From: Amycolatopsis vastitatis
GTDB taxonomy: Bacteria; Actinomycetota; Actinomycetes; Mycobacteriales; Pseudonocardiaceae
Assembly (NCBI RefSeq): GCF_002234595.1
Contig: NZ_NMUL01000033.1
Location: 1 to 64,000, forward strand
Reading direction: 5' to 3'
DNA: 64,000 bases
Shown: piece by piece, positions 23,570 to 31,687 of the stretch
Position numbering within the stretch: the stretch's first letter is position 1
Layout of the letters: every line of letters starts with the position of its first letter
The notes under the pieces: model-generated
Told to the model about the DNA's origin: nothing
Seen by the model: the letters and a program-made list of their open reading frames with translations, nothing else
The model's database searches: none
Position numbers and translations under genes: made by a program

Positions 23570-24583
23570 GTGGGACGCACCAGACTCCGGCGCAGTGACC
23601 TGCGCGGCCCCGGCATCCGGCGGATCCGCCGCGGCCGCGGGTTCTCCTATGCCATGCCCGACGGGTCGCCGGTGACCGACACCGAGCTGCTCGAGCGGAT
23701 CAAAGGCCTGGTCATCCCGCCCGCGTGGCGGAACGTGTGGATCTGCCCGTACCCGAACGGGCACGTCCAGGCGGTCGGGACCGACGACGCCGGGCGGCGC
23801 CAGTACCTCTACCACGAGCAGTGGCGCCGCGACCGCGACGAGGAGAAGCACGACCGCGTGCTGCAGATGGCCCGCCGGCTGCCGCAGTGGCGGGCCCAGG
23901 TGGAGGCCGACCTCGCCGGCAGCGGCCTGACGAGGAAACGGGTGCTCGCGGCGGCACTGCGGATGCTCGACCGGGGCATCTTCCGCACCGGCGGTGAGGA
24001 GTACGCGGAGGAGAACGGCACCCACGGCGTCGCCACGCTGCTGCGCACGCACGCCGCCGTCCGCGGCGACGAATGCCGGTTCTGCTACGTCGCCAAGGGC
24101 GGCCTCGACCGGGAGGTGGCGATCCGGGACCCCGAGCTGGCGAAGGTCGTGAAGGCCCTGCTGCGCGGCCGGCCCGGCAGCGACCGGCTGCTCGTCTACC
24201 GCGAGGGCGGGACCTGGCACGAGGTGCACGCCGCCGACATCAACGAGCGGTTCAAGGAGCTGGCCGGCCAGGACTGCACGGCCAAGGACATGCGGACCTG
24301 GAACGCGACGGTGCTGGCCGCGGCCGCGTTCGCCGCGGCGGACCCGCCGACGTCGGAGACCGCCCGCAAGCGCGCGGAGGCGAAGGTGATGAAGGAGGTC
24401 TCGAAGGCGCTCGGCAACACCCCGGCCGTCTGCCGGTCGTCCTATGTGGACCCCCGGCTGGTCGAGGCCTACCGCGGAGAGCGCACGATCGCCCCCGCGC
24501 TCAAGCGGGCGGGGCGCCTCGACGGCGACGAAGCGCGGGCGGTGCTCGAAAGGGCCTGCGTACGTCTGCTGAAGGCGTCGTGA
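23570..24583 (+). CDS. DNA topoisomerase IB
   Basis: 337-aa poxvirus-like type IB enzyme that relaxes supercoils through a 3'-phosphotyrosine. An N-terminal TopIB_N domain (GFSYAMPDGSPVTD, PPAWRNVWICPYPNGHVQ) precedes the catalytic domain, with the nucleophile Tyr in CRSSYVDPRLVEAY. GTG 23570 is the only start that fits the promoter; the mRNA would begin at or within a few bases of it. Link with the stress regulon suggests use during chromosome compaction or damage. Confidence 0.88.
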   Translation: MGRTRLRRSDLRGPGIRRIRRGRGFSYAMPDGSPVTDTELLERIKGLVIPPAWRNVWICPYPNGHVQAVGTDDAGRRQYLYHEQWRRDRDEEKHDRVLQMARRLPQWRAQVEADLAGSGLTRKRVLAAALRMLDRGIFRTGGEEYAEENGTHGVATLLRTHAAVRGDECRFCYVAKGGLDREVAIRDPELAKVVKALLRGRPGSDRLLVYREGGTWHEVHAADINERFKELAGQDCTAKDMRTWNATVLAAAAFAAADPPTSETARKRAEAKVMKEVSKALGNTPAVCRSSYVDPRLVEAYRGERTIAPALKRAGRLDGDEARAVLERACVRLLKAS

Positions 24584-24747
24584 TTGAAGGTCACCCGGAC
24601 GGGGAACCCGCGCGGCGCGCAGTGTTGTTCCGAGCGGCAGGGGTCTACGAGCAGGGGTCGAAAGCGGCAGGGGGCACGGTGAGTGAGCGCCAATCCATCC
24701 GAACGTGTACTGGCCCGCGGACGCGCTCGTCCGGGACCCTGGGGACG

Positions 24748-25083
24748 ATGAATCCCGACTCCTCCCCCGTGCGCTGGCGCGCGTCGATCGGCCTCGCCGT
24801 CGGCGGCGGCCCGGTGTCGAGCATCGTGGAGTCCGACCACGGCAGCGAAGGGTCCGCGCGGGAGTGGATCGAGCACAAGCTGCCCCGCACCCGCTTCCCG
24901 GCCTGGATCCCGCCCGCCCGCCGTGCGGACGGCGTCGAGCTGTTCGGCCGGGTGGCCCGCGGCCGGGTCGTCACGGGCCGGCTCCTGCCGACGTGGCAGT
25001 CCGACACGGACACGGCGGAATGGCACGCCGACCGGGCCGGGGACCACGTGCAGTGGCGCCGCTGCCCGGCCGGCGAGCGCTGA
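24748..25083 (+). CDS. Hypothetical protein
   Basis: 111 aa, no recognised family, no membrane segment. It contains SIVESDHGSEGSAREWIEHKLPR and ends in a Trp/Arg-rich tail. ATG 24748 has GGGGAC as a poor ribosome site. The 164 bases upstream hold no clear promoter. It converges on the intradiol dioxygenase. Confidence 0.6.
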   Translation: MNPDSSPVRWRASIGLAVGGGPVSSIVESDHGSEGSAREWIEHKLPRTRFPAWIPPARRADGVELFGRVARGRVVTGRLLPTWQSDTDTAEWHADRAGDHVQWRRCPAGER

Positions 25084-25099
25084 AGCCGGTCTCTCGCGG

Positions 25100-25942
25100 C
25101 TACACGCCGTCGTGGTCGGGATCGGCGTTCAGGACGATGCAGCCGACGTACCCGTCCTGGGCCTTGGTCACCTTCAGCAGCATGCTCGGCCGATAGATCG
25201 AATCACCGTCGTTGAAGGTGTCCCGGCCGGTGCGCTGCGCGTACGGCTGCTTCGCCAGCACCTCGGCGTTCAGCGCTTCGTCGAACATGAGCTGCGTGGT
25301 CAGCGTCTTCTCGTTGCCGACGTGCACCATCACGTGGACGTGCACCGTGCGGCCGCGGTACCAGCCCGGCCAGATCGTCGTGAACTCGACGATCCCGCGC
25401 TGGTTGGTGACCTGCGCGCCGCGTAGGTACCGCTTGTCGTCGGTGGGCACCAGGTCGGCGCCCCCGCCCGCGGGCGGCGTGCCGGTCGGCGGGGTCCCGG
25501 TCGGCGGTTCGCCCGTGGGCGGGGTGCCGCCCCCGCCGGCGGATGCCGCTTCCGCGCCGGAGTACAGGCCGCCCGCGTCGCAGTGCCAGATCTCGACCAC
25601 CGCGTGCGGGATCGGCTCGCACGTCTCGCTGTCCTGCACCTGCAGCGCCAGCCGCAGCTTCACCCCCTGCTTGTCCTCGCGGATGTCGCTGCGGATCTTG
25701 TCGGCGTCGAAGTAGTACGGCCCCTGCGTGGTGGCGGCGGTGAGCGTGCACGTCCGCGCGCCGGCGAACAGGGCGGTCAGGTCCGCGTCGGTGACCGCCT
25801 GCAGCGCGACCGTCTCCCCGGTGGTCGTCGTGACGGGGCTCTTCCCCGCGCACGCCGTGACGAGCGCGCCGAGGCCGACCGAGCTCACGCCGGCGAGCAG
25901 CCGCCGCCTGCTGACCCGTTGTCCCTCGTGGTCGTTTCCCAT
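25100..25942 (-). CDS. Intradiol ring-cleavage dioxygenase, Tat lipoprotein
   Basis: 280 aa. The N terminus has SRRRLLAG and a lipobox ALVTAC, so it is probably exported folded by Tat and lipid-anchored. The Fe(III) ligands of the catechol dioxygenase fold are visible: Tyr in QGPYYFD, and Tyr/His/His in WYRGRTVHVHV. A low-complexity PPTG repeat (about residues 143-165) is inserted between the first Tyr and the second metal cluster. It would open catechol-type rings outside the cell, as in the secreted DUF-type intradiol group. Confidence 0.87.
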   Translation of the reverse strand: MGNDHEGQRVSRRRLLAGVSSVGLGALVTACAGKSPVTTTTGETVALQAVTDADLTALFAGARTCTLTAATTQGPYYFDADKIRSDIREDKQGVKLRLALQVQDSETCEPIPHAVVEIWHCDAGGLYSGAEAASAGGGGTPPTGEPPTGTPPTGTPPAGGGADLVPTDDKRYLRGAQVTNQRGIVEFTTIWPGWYRGRTVHVHVMVHVGNEKTLTTQLMFDEALNAEVLAKQPYAQRTGRDTFNDGDSIYRPSMLLKVTKAQDGYVGCIVLNADPDHDGV

Positions 25943-26095
25943 GCCTGTCCCTTCGTGGTGGTCGGGTAATGACCGGTTGACTTCCGCCTGACCCGGCCTT
26001 GGGCCAGCGTGGCGAGCAGAGCTGTGGCAGGGCTGTGGTGGCGCTGTGCGTCGCCGATCGGTCACCGAAGGCGAGCGGGTACGCTGACCTCGGAT

Positions 26096-26111
26096 ACTCA
26101 ATAAATTGACT
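26096..26111. promoter_or_regulatory. Inverted repeat upstream of SnoaL-PadR pair, possible operator
   Basis: ACTCAAT-AA-ATTGACT (one mismatch) in an AT-rich spot just before the SnoaL gene. A TTGAGTAT, the complement of the ATACTCAA here, recurs at the start of the PadR gene (26516-26523). Confidence 0.45.
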
Positions 26112-26125
26112 AGGTGAGGTGCCCT

Positions 26126-26515
26126 GTGAACAGCTTCCGCAAGGCCGTCGAGGCCCGTGATCCCGACGCCATGGCCGCGACGCTGGCGGAGAACGTGGTG
26201 TTCCGCAGCCCGGTGGCGTTCCGGCCGTACCCGGGCAAGGCGATCACCGCCGCGATCCTGCGCGGCGTGCTGCGCGTGTTCGAGGACTTCCGCTACCTGC
26301 GGGAGCTGGACGGCAGCGAAGGCCGGGACCACGCCCTCGTCTTCGAGGCCCGGATCGGGGACGTGCGGGTCGAGGGCTGCGACTTCCTGCACCTCGACGA
26401 GGACGGCCTGATCGACGAGTTCACGGTGATGGTCCGCCCGCTGTCGGCGGCGCAGGCGCTGGCCGAGGCCATGGCGGCCCAGTTCGACCGGATCCAGCGC
26501 GAAGCAGCCAACTAG
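26126..26515 (+). CDS. SnoaL/NTF2-like protein
   Basis: 129 aa with the NTF2-like cone fold (FRKAVEARDPDAMAATLAENVVFRSP). These bind or cyclise small hydrophobic ligands. GTG 26126 is 6 nt after GAGG; an upstream GTG would overlap that site. It sits one base before the PadR regulator's first possible start, so it is in its operon and a likely target. Confidence 0.84.
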   Translation: MNSFRKAVEARDPDAMAATLAENVVFRSPVAFRPYPGKAITAAILRGVLRVFEDFRYLRELDGSEGRDHALVFEARIGDVRVEGCDFLHLDEDGLIDEFTVMVRPLSAAQALAEAMAAQFDRIQREAAN

Positions 26516-26521
26516 TTGAGT

Positions 26522-27103
26522 ATGGCATTGCGGCACGCCCTGATGGCGGCACTGCTCGAGGGCGAGGCGTCGGGCTACGACCTGGCGAAGGGGTTCGACG
26601 CCTCGGTGGCCAACTTCTGGGCGGCGACGCCGCAGCAGCTGTACCGCGAACTCGACCGCATGGCGGCCGACGGCCTGGTGCGCGCCCGCGTCGTGCACCA
26701 GGAGCGGCGGCCGGACAAGCGGCTGTTTTCGCTGACCGGGACCGGGTACCGGGCGCTGCACGAGTTCACGGCCCGCCCGCCGCGCCCGGGGGTGATCCGC
26801 GACGAGCTGCTGGTCCAGGTCCAGGCCGTCGACGCGGGTGACGGGACGGCGGTCCGGCGCGCGCTCGAGGAGCGGATGAGCCGGGCGGAGACGAAGATCG
26901 CCCGCTACGAACGGCTTCGCGCGCGGCTGCTGGACGGCCGCTTCGAGGACGACTACCTCGCCGAAGCCGAGCGGATCGGGCCGTACCTGACGTTGATGCG
27001 CGGCCTGTCGTTCGAGCGCGAGAACCTGCGGTGGTGCGAGCAGTCGCTGAAGATCCTCGCGCGCCGGGCGGAGCAGGCGGACGCGGCCGAAGCCTCGCCG
27101 TGA
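26522..27103 (+). CDS. PadR-family transcriptional regulator
   Basis: 193 aa. PadR winged helix: MALRHALMAALLEGEASGYDLAKGFD followed by QQLYRELDRMAADGLV, with a C-terminal helical dimerisation arm from about residue 90 (Vir-like domain). The N-terminal GYDL motif is typical. It probably senses a phenolic or antibiotic-like ligand and represses itself with the SnoaL gene. A TTG six bases upstream is an alternative start. Confidence 0.88.
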   Translation: MALRHALMAALLEGEASGYDLAKGFDASVANFWAATPQQLYRELDRMAADGLVRARVVHQERRPDKRLFSLTGTGYRALHEFTARPPRPGVIRDELLVQVQAVDAGDGTAVRRALEERMSRAETKIARYERLRARLLDGRFEDDYLAEAERIGPYLTLMRGLSFERENLRWCEQSLKILARRAEQADAAEASP

Positions 27104-27174
27104 GACCGGGTCCGATGTGGACAGCGGCGGCCGCTTGTACGGCTCTTGTACGGCCCCCGCCGACGATGGGTCCC

Positions 27175-28365
27175 ATGTCATTGCACCGTCTCACCAAGGC
27201 CGCACTCGCCGCGGGCGTGCTAGCGGGCCTGTTCGCCGTGCCGGCGGCGGCCGCCGGGGCCGCGCCGTCGACCTTGCCGGCCGACCAGTACACCCTGACC
27301 GCCAACTACGACCAGTTCGACGCGGTGAACAACGCTCTGGTGTCGACGCTCGGCACCGCGGCCGTCCACACCGTGATGGAGAACGCGAACCACGACCGCA
27401 CCGCGCTGCCCTCGTCGTTCTCCGTCGCCGGGCTCTCGACGGGGTTCCGGTTCGACAGCGACGACAACTCCGACTGCACCAACTACCCGCAGGGCATCAC
27501 CACCAGCCGCGACGCCGTGGGGACGGCGAACGGCGGCAACTACGACGGGCACCAGCTCGTCGCGGTCAGCTGGTACACCAAGGACGGCTGCAGCGGTGAC
27601 CAGTCGCGCAGCCGGATCACCCTGGTCGACTGGGACTCCACCTACCCCAACAAGTACCGCAAGATCCTGCTCGTCGAGCCGACCGGGACCGCGGCGTCGC
27701 CGGACTTCAAGGACATCCCGGTCCACGCCGGCGGCATGTCCTGGTACGGCGACTACCTCTACGTCGCCGACACCGGGAAGGGCATGCGCGTGTTCGACAT
27801 GCGCAAGATCCTCAAGACGAACAACGGCGGCACGGCCGACCAGATCGGCCACCAGACCGGCAGCACGTACTACGCCCACAACTACGCCTACGTCCTGCCG
27901 CAGGTCGGCACGATCGCCGCGAAGACGACGTCGGGCACGAACCTCGCGTGGTCGTCGATCTCCCTCGACCGCGTCAGCAAGTCGATCGTGATGACCGAGT
28001 ACACCTGCCCGTCCGGCTGCACGGACTACCCGAACCGGGCGCCGCGGGCGATCCGCTACCCGTTCGCCTCCTCCGGCACCTTCGCCGCCACGACCACGGC
28101 GAGCCAGGCGTTGCAGCTGCCCTGGTACAAGCTCAACGGCGTGGCCTCGCACAACGGCCGCTGGTGGTTCCAGTCGTCCGGCCAGAAGCAGCTCTACTAC
28201 TGGAAGCCGTCGGCCGCCGCGCAGACCTTCGCCTGGGTCAGCAGTGGCGAGAGCCTCTCGTACTGGGAGGACGACACCAGCGCCGACCTGCTGTGGTCGC
28301 TGCAGGAAGGCGCGGGCAACCGCAACGTCTTCGCGGTCACCCAGGCCACCTACGGCGGTGGCTGA
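27175..28365 (+). CDS. Secreted protein of unknown function
   Basis: 396 aa with a signal peptide ending about AAAAGAAPS (cleavage near residue 28). The mature part looks like a beta-propeller-type extracellular protein, with repeated WYGDYLYVADT / NYAYVLPQVG / WWFQSSG strands. Four Cys appear in the CTNYPQG, KDGCSGD and TCPSGCTDYP segments. It resembles actinomycete secreted proteins without assigned activity. Upstream is a direct repeat CTTGTACGG twice, 11 bases apart. ATG 27166 is an alternative start. Confidence 0.78.
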   Translation: MSLHRLTKAALAAGVLAGLFAVPAAAAGAAPSTLPADQYTLTANYDQFDAVNNALVSTLGTAAVHTVMENANHDRTALPSSFSVAGLSTGFRFDSDDNSDCTNYPQGITTSRDAVGTANGGNYDGHQLVAVSWYTKDGCSGDQSRSRITLVDWDSTYPNKYRKILLVEPTGTAASPDFKDIPVHAGGMSWYGDYLYVADTGKGMRVFDMRKILKTNNGGTADQIGHQTGSTYYAHNYAYVLPQVGTIAAKTTSGTNLAWSSISLDRVSKSIVMTEYTCPSGCTDYPNRAPRAIRYPFASSGTFAATTTASQALQLPWYKLNGVASHNGRWWFQSSGQKQLYYWKPSAAAQTFAWVSSGESLSYWEDDTSADLLWSLQEGAGNRNVFAVTQATYGGG

Positions 28366-28381
28366 GCCGGCGCGATCGATG

Positions 28382-28427
28382 GCGGAAGGGCCCGTCCGGG
28401 GCAGTGTCCCCGGGCGGGCCCTTCCGC
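28382..28427 (+). terminator. Terminator hairpin after the secreted protein gene
   Basis: About 20-bp arms (GCGGAAGGGCCCGTCCGGGG) with one mismatch and a 5-nt loop. Confidence 0.75.
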
Positions 28428-28435
28428 GTGCCGAC

Positions 28436-28456
28436 CCACACCCCGCGAGGGTGTGG
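28436..28456. promoter_or_regulatory. Inverted repeat upstream of XRE regulator, likely operator
   Basis: CCACACCC-CGCGA-GGGTGTGG, perfect 8-bp arms, 33 bases before the regulator's ATG. Confidence 0.5.
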
Positions 28457-28489
28457 TTGCGCCCCGGGCCCGCTGCCCATACTGGGTTC

Positions 28490-29365
28490 ATGGAGGCGAA
28501 ACGACAGCTCGGCGAGTTCCTCAAGAACCGCCGCGCCCACCTGCGGCCGGAGGACGTCGGCCTGGCCACGTACGGGGACCGCCGCCGCGTGCCGGGTCTG
28601 CGCCGCGAGGAGCTCGCCCAGCTGGCCGGGGTGAGCGCGCCCTACTACTCGCGGCTCGAACAGGGCCAGTCCGCCAACGCCTCCCCGGAGGTGCTGGACG
28701 CGATCGCCCAGGCCCTCCGGCTCGACGACACCGAACGCCGTCACCTGCACGAACTGGCCACCGGCGCCCGGGGGCAGGCCAGGCGACGGCGTCCGGCGCC
28801 CGAACACGTCGCTCCCGCCGTCCGCCAGCTGCTGGCCACCCTCGGCGACGTGCCGGTGGTCGTGCTGGGGCGGCGCAGCGACGTCCTGGCGTGGAACGCC
28901 GCCGGGCACGCCCTCTTCGCCGGGCACCTCGATCCGGACGCCCCCGAGCGGCCCGGGCAGCGCCCGAACATGGCGAAGCTGGTGTTCCTCGACCCGCACA
29001 CCCGCGAGCTGTACGCCGATTGGCCCGCCAAGGCCCGCGCGGTGGTGGCGACGCTGCGGATGGCGTCCGGCCGCCACCAGGACGATCCCCTGCTGGCCGC
29101 GCTGGTCGGCGAGTTGTCGTTGCGGAGCAACGAATTCGCGGCGTGGTGGGCCGACCAGCGGGTCAAGTCCGGCGGCGACGCGGTCTACGAGATGCGCCAT
29201 CCCCTGGTGGGCACGATGACGGTCACGCACCAGGCGCTGCTGACCGAGCAGGACCAGCACGTCGTCGTCGCGACCACCGAACCGGGCTCCTCTTCGCACG
29301 CCGCGATGACGCTGCTGACGCACACCGCCGCCACCACACGGCACAGCGTGCCGGCGCGCGACTGA
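28490..29365 (+). CDS. XRE-family regulator with MmyB-like ligand-binding domain
   Basis: 291 aa. N-terminal Cro/XRE helix-turn-helix (RREELAQLAGVSAPYYSRLE, about residues 41-60) and a C-terminal MmyB-like domain (VLAWNAAGHALFAG) thought to bind a fatty acid or similar ligand. In this family the regulator usually controls the adjacent enzyme gene; here that is an MBL hydrolase 75 bases downstream on the same strand. Confidence 0.9.
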   Translation: MEAKRQLGEFLKNRRAHLRPEDVGLATYGDRRRVPGLRREELAQLAGVSAPYYSRLEQGQSANASPEVLDAIAQALRLDDTERRHLHELATGARGQARRRRPAPEHVAPAVRQLLATLGDVPVVVLGRRSDVLAWNAAGHALFAGHLDPDAPERPGQRPNMAKLVFLDPHTRELYADWPAKARAVVATLRMASGRHQDDPLLAALVGELSLRSNEFAAWWADQRVKSGGDAVYEMRHPLVGTMTVTHQALLTEQDQHVVVATTEPGSSSHAAMTLLTHTAATTRHSVPARD

Positions 29366-29440
29366 AACTCCTTCCCCCACAAGGCATTCGCGACGAATGC
29401 CGGGCCGAACGCGCCCGAAAACCCCTGGAGAAAGAGAAAA

Positions 29441-30334
29441 ATGAACGAAATCAAGCTCGGCGACGTCACCGTGACGCGCGTCGAAGAGCAGCACGGCCCG
29501 GTCATGCCGGCGCGGGACTTCTTCCCCGACCTGCCGGAGCGGGCGTGGCAGGAGCACCGCCACGAGCTGGAGCCCGACCACCTCACCGCCGACGACCTGG
29601 TCCTTTCGGCGATGCAGACCTGGCTGCTGCGCAGCGAAGGCCGCACGATCCTGATCGACACCGCCGTGGGCAACGACAAGGCCCGCCCGGCCGTCCCGTC
29701 GTGGGACCACCTGCGGCTGGACTACCTGGACCGGCTCCGCGAAGCCGGCGTCCGGCCGGAGGACGTCGACCTGGTCGTCAACACCCACCTGCACCTCGAC
29801 CACATCGGGTGGAACACGCGCCTCGTCGACGGCGCGTGGGTGCCGACCTTCCCGAACGCCACCTACCTCATGCCCCGCGCGGACTTCGAGCACTGGGACC
29901 CGGCCCGCAACCCGGCCGTCAGCGGGGGCGTCAACGAAAACGCCTTCGAAGACAGCATCCAGCCGGTGTACGAGGCAGGCCAGGTCCGGCTGTGGGAGGA
30001 CAGCCACACGATCGACGCCAACCTCCGCCTCGAAGCCGCACCCGGCCACACCCCCGGCTCCAGCGTCGTGAAGCTGGCGTCCGGGAGCGACCGGGCCCTG
30101 TTCGCCGGCGATCTGCTGCACACTCCGCTGCAGCTCGCGGAACCCGGGCACAGCAGCTGCTTCTGCGAAGACCCGGCCCAGGCGAACGACACCCGGCGCC
30201 GCCTGCTGGGCTGGGCCGCCGACGAAGCCGTCCTGCTCCTGCCCGCCCACTTCGGCGGCCACAGCGCGCTGGAGATCGAACGCCACGGCGGCTCGTTCGC
30301 CGTCAAGCGGTGGGGGCCGTTCTCGCACCGGTGA
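29441..30334 (+). CDS. Metallo-beta-lactamase-fold hydrolase
   Basis: 297 aa. The zinc motif HLHLDH, the later His in GHTPGS, Asp in FAGDLLH and a C-terminal His in PAHFGGHS are complete. This is the MBL group that includes N-acyl homoserine lactonases and alkylsulfatase-like hydrolases. ATG 29441 follows GGAGAAAGAG. Likely under the upstream XRE regulator. Substrate unknown. Confidence 0.9.
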   Translation: MNEIKLGDVTVTRVEEQHGPVMPARDFFPDLPERAWQEHRHELEPDHLTADDLVLSAMQTWLLRSEGRTILIDTAVGNDKARPAVPSWDHLRLDYLDRLREAGVRPEDVDLVVNTHLHLDHIGWNTRLVDGAWVPTFPNATYLMPRADFEHWDPARNPAVSGGVNENAFEDSIQPVYEAGQVRLWEDSHTIDANLRLEAAPGHTPGSSVVKLASGSDRALFAGDLLHTPLQLAEPGHSSCFCEDPAQANDTRRRLLGWAADEAVLLLPAHFGGHSALEIERHGGSFAVKRWGPFSHR

Positions 30335-30438
30335 CCATCGGGTGAGATCCGGATCACGTCCGCGTGGTTCGACGCGCCACGGAGGCGAGCGCCTGCCATC
30401 CTGTGCCGTCAAGAGGACGCGGACGAGAGGACACCCCC

Positions 30439-30699
30439 GTGGGCATCATCGCTTGGATCGTGCTCGGTCTCATCGCCGGGGTGATCGCGAAGGCTCTCAT
30501 GCCGGGCAAGGACCCGGGCGGCTGCATCATCACGATCCTGCTGGGCATCGCGGGGGCGTTCGTCGGCGGCTGGGTGGGCAAGACGCTGTTCCACACCCAG
30601 CTCGGCACGTTCTTCGACCTGCGCACCTGGGGCCTGGCGATCCTGGGCGCCCTGATCATCCTGGCCGGCTACCGGCTCATCTTCCACCGCCGTGACTGA
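30439..30699 (+). CDS. GlsB/YeaQ/YmgE-family stress membrane protein
   Basis: 86 aa, three transmembrane segments with Gly-rich faces (GLIAGVIAKALMPG, GIAGAFVGGWVGK). The family (transglycosylase-associated) is induced by envelope or acid stress in many bacteria. GTG 30439. A clear terminator follows the gene. Confidence 0.9.
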   Translation: MGIIAWIVLGLIAGVIAKALMPGKDPGGCIITILLGIAGAFVGGWVGKTLFHTQLGTFFDLRTWGLAILGALIILAGYRLIFHRRD

Positions 30700-30700
30700 C

Positions 30701-30738
30701 GCACCGGTGGGGGCACCGCGTGGTGCCCCCACCGGTGC
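30701..30738 (+). terminator. Terminator hairpin after the GlsB-family gene
   Basis: Perfect 17-bp arms GCACCGGTGGGGGCACC with a 4-nt loop. Confidence 0.85.
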
Positions 30739-30812
30739 TCTCCCGGTTCAGGGTGACGCCGCAGGCGCTCGGCGCCGCGGCGGCGTTCGCAGCGGAGATG
30801 TTGTGTCACAGC

Positions 30813-30842
30813 GGTTTTCGAACTGAGGTGAACGCGAAAACC
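30813..30842. promoter_or_regulatory. Inverted repeat GGTTTTCG-N14-CGAAAACC
   Basis: Perfect 8-bp arms in a relatively AT-rich gap about 80 bases before the next gene. It could be an operator or a leader hairpin. Confidence 0.35.
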
Positions 30843-30924
30843 CCCTGTTCGCACGAAGGTGCCCGCAGCGTCCGGTGTCTATGCTGGACGTTGAAAGGCC
30901 CTCGGCTCCGGGAAGTCACGCGAC

Positions 30925-31161
30925 ATGAACGACCAGCGGCAGGTACTCGTCCGGGCGGAATCCCGCCGCGTCACCGTGCCCGACCTCGGCGGCAGTCACG
31001 AGACGCTTTCCTACCCCGGTGTCACGCTCACCCGCGTCATCGCCGGCATCCCGGACGACGAGACCTGGCTGCCGATGGGCGACCGGCCCACCGAGGGCGA
31101 CGACGAAGTCCTCATCGCCGCGTTGCGGGAAGCGTTCCTCTGGCGGATCGGGCTGCACTGA
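30925..31161 (+). CDS. Hypothetical protein
   Basis: 78 aa, no family recognised; soluble, acidic C-terminal half (DRPTEGDDEVLIAALREAF). ATG 30925 lies after GGGAAG. It ends 62 bases before the anti-sigma-type kinase gene, whose promoter lies in the gap. Confidence 0.6.
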   Translation: MNDQRQVLVRAESRRVTVPDLGGSHETLSYPGVTLTRVIAGIPDDETWLPMGDRPTEGDDEVLIAALREAFLWRIGLH

Positions 31162-31171
31162 CCGGCCGCAT

Positions 31172-31196
31172 GAGTATCGGCCGGATTCCCGGGTAG
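31172..31196 (+). promoter_or_regulatory. sigB/sigF-type promoter of the anti-sigma-type kinase gene
   Basis: GAGT (31172-31175), 15-nt spacer, GGGTAG (31191-31196), 26 nt before GTG 31223. Confidence 0.5.
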
Positions 31197-31222
31197 GCCT
31201 CTCCGGAAGGAGGGGCCGCACG

Positions 31223-31624
31223 GTGCGAGTGAACTGGGGAGCGGCGAACGAGCCGGGTTGGCAGGTGCTGGTCGTCGCCGGAGCCGAGCTTTCGGGGCTG
31301 GTGGCCGCGCGCCGGTGGGCCGAGGCCAGGCTGGCGTCGCTTCCCGAACACCACCGGGTCGACGCCTTGATCGTCGTCGGGGAGCTGCTGGAGAACGCGT
31401 ACGTGCACGCCGGCGGGCCGCACGAGCTGCGGATCCACCACGCGCTCGACCCGTGCGTGGTCACTGTGGCCGTCGCCGACGTCGGAACCGGCGAACCGCG
31501 GCCGCGGGTGCCCGGCCGGACCGGCGGCCGCGGCCTGCTCCTGGTCGACCAGCTCGCCTTCGCCTGGGGCGTCAGCCACCACGACGACGGCAAGATCGTG
31601 TGGGCCCGCCTCACGTGCGAGTAG
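31223..31624 (+). CDS. ATP-binding protein, anti-sigma factor-type histidine kinase fold
   Basis: 133 aa, HATPase_c fold of the RsbW/SpoIIAB kind: N box VVGELLENAYVHAGG, G1 VADVGTGEPRPR and G2 GRGLLLVDQLAFAWG. These kinases hold a sigma factor or phosphorylate STAS antagonists. GTG 31223 has GGAAGGAGG upstream; a second GTG is two codons later. It may partner the STAS protein at 15.2 kb or the fusion at 37.5 kb. Confidence 0.84.
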   Translation: MRVNWGAANEPGWQVLVVAGAELSGLVAARRWAEARLASLPEHHRVDALIVVGELLENAYVHAGGPHELRIHHALDPCVVTVAVADVGTGEPRPRVPGRTGGRGLLLVDQLAFAWGVSHHDDGKIVWARLTCE

Positions 31625-31687
31625 CGCCGGGGTTCGGGCAGACTGGCCGCAGTGCCCGGACGTCACGGGTGTCACCGAGGAGTGCCG

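Noticed and set aside
26058..26082. GGGTAC upstream of the SnoaL gene as another stress promoter
   Set aside because: No GTTT or G-N-N-T lies at a 14-17 nt spacing, and an AT-rich PadR-type region with its own -10-like hexamer is closer to the gene.
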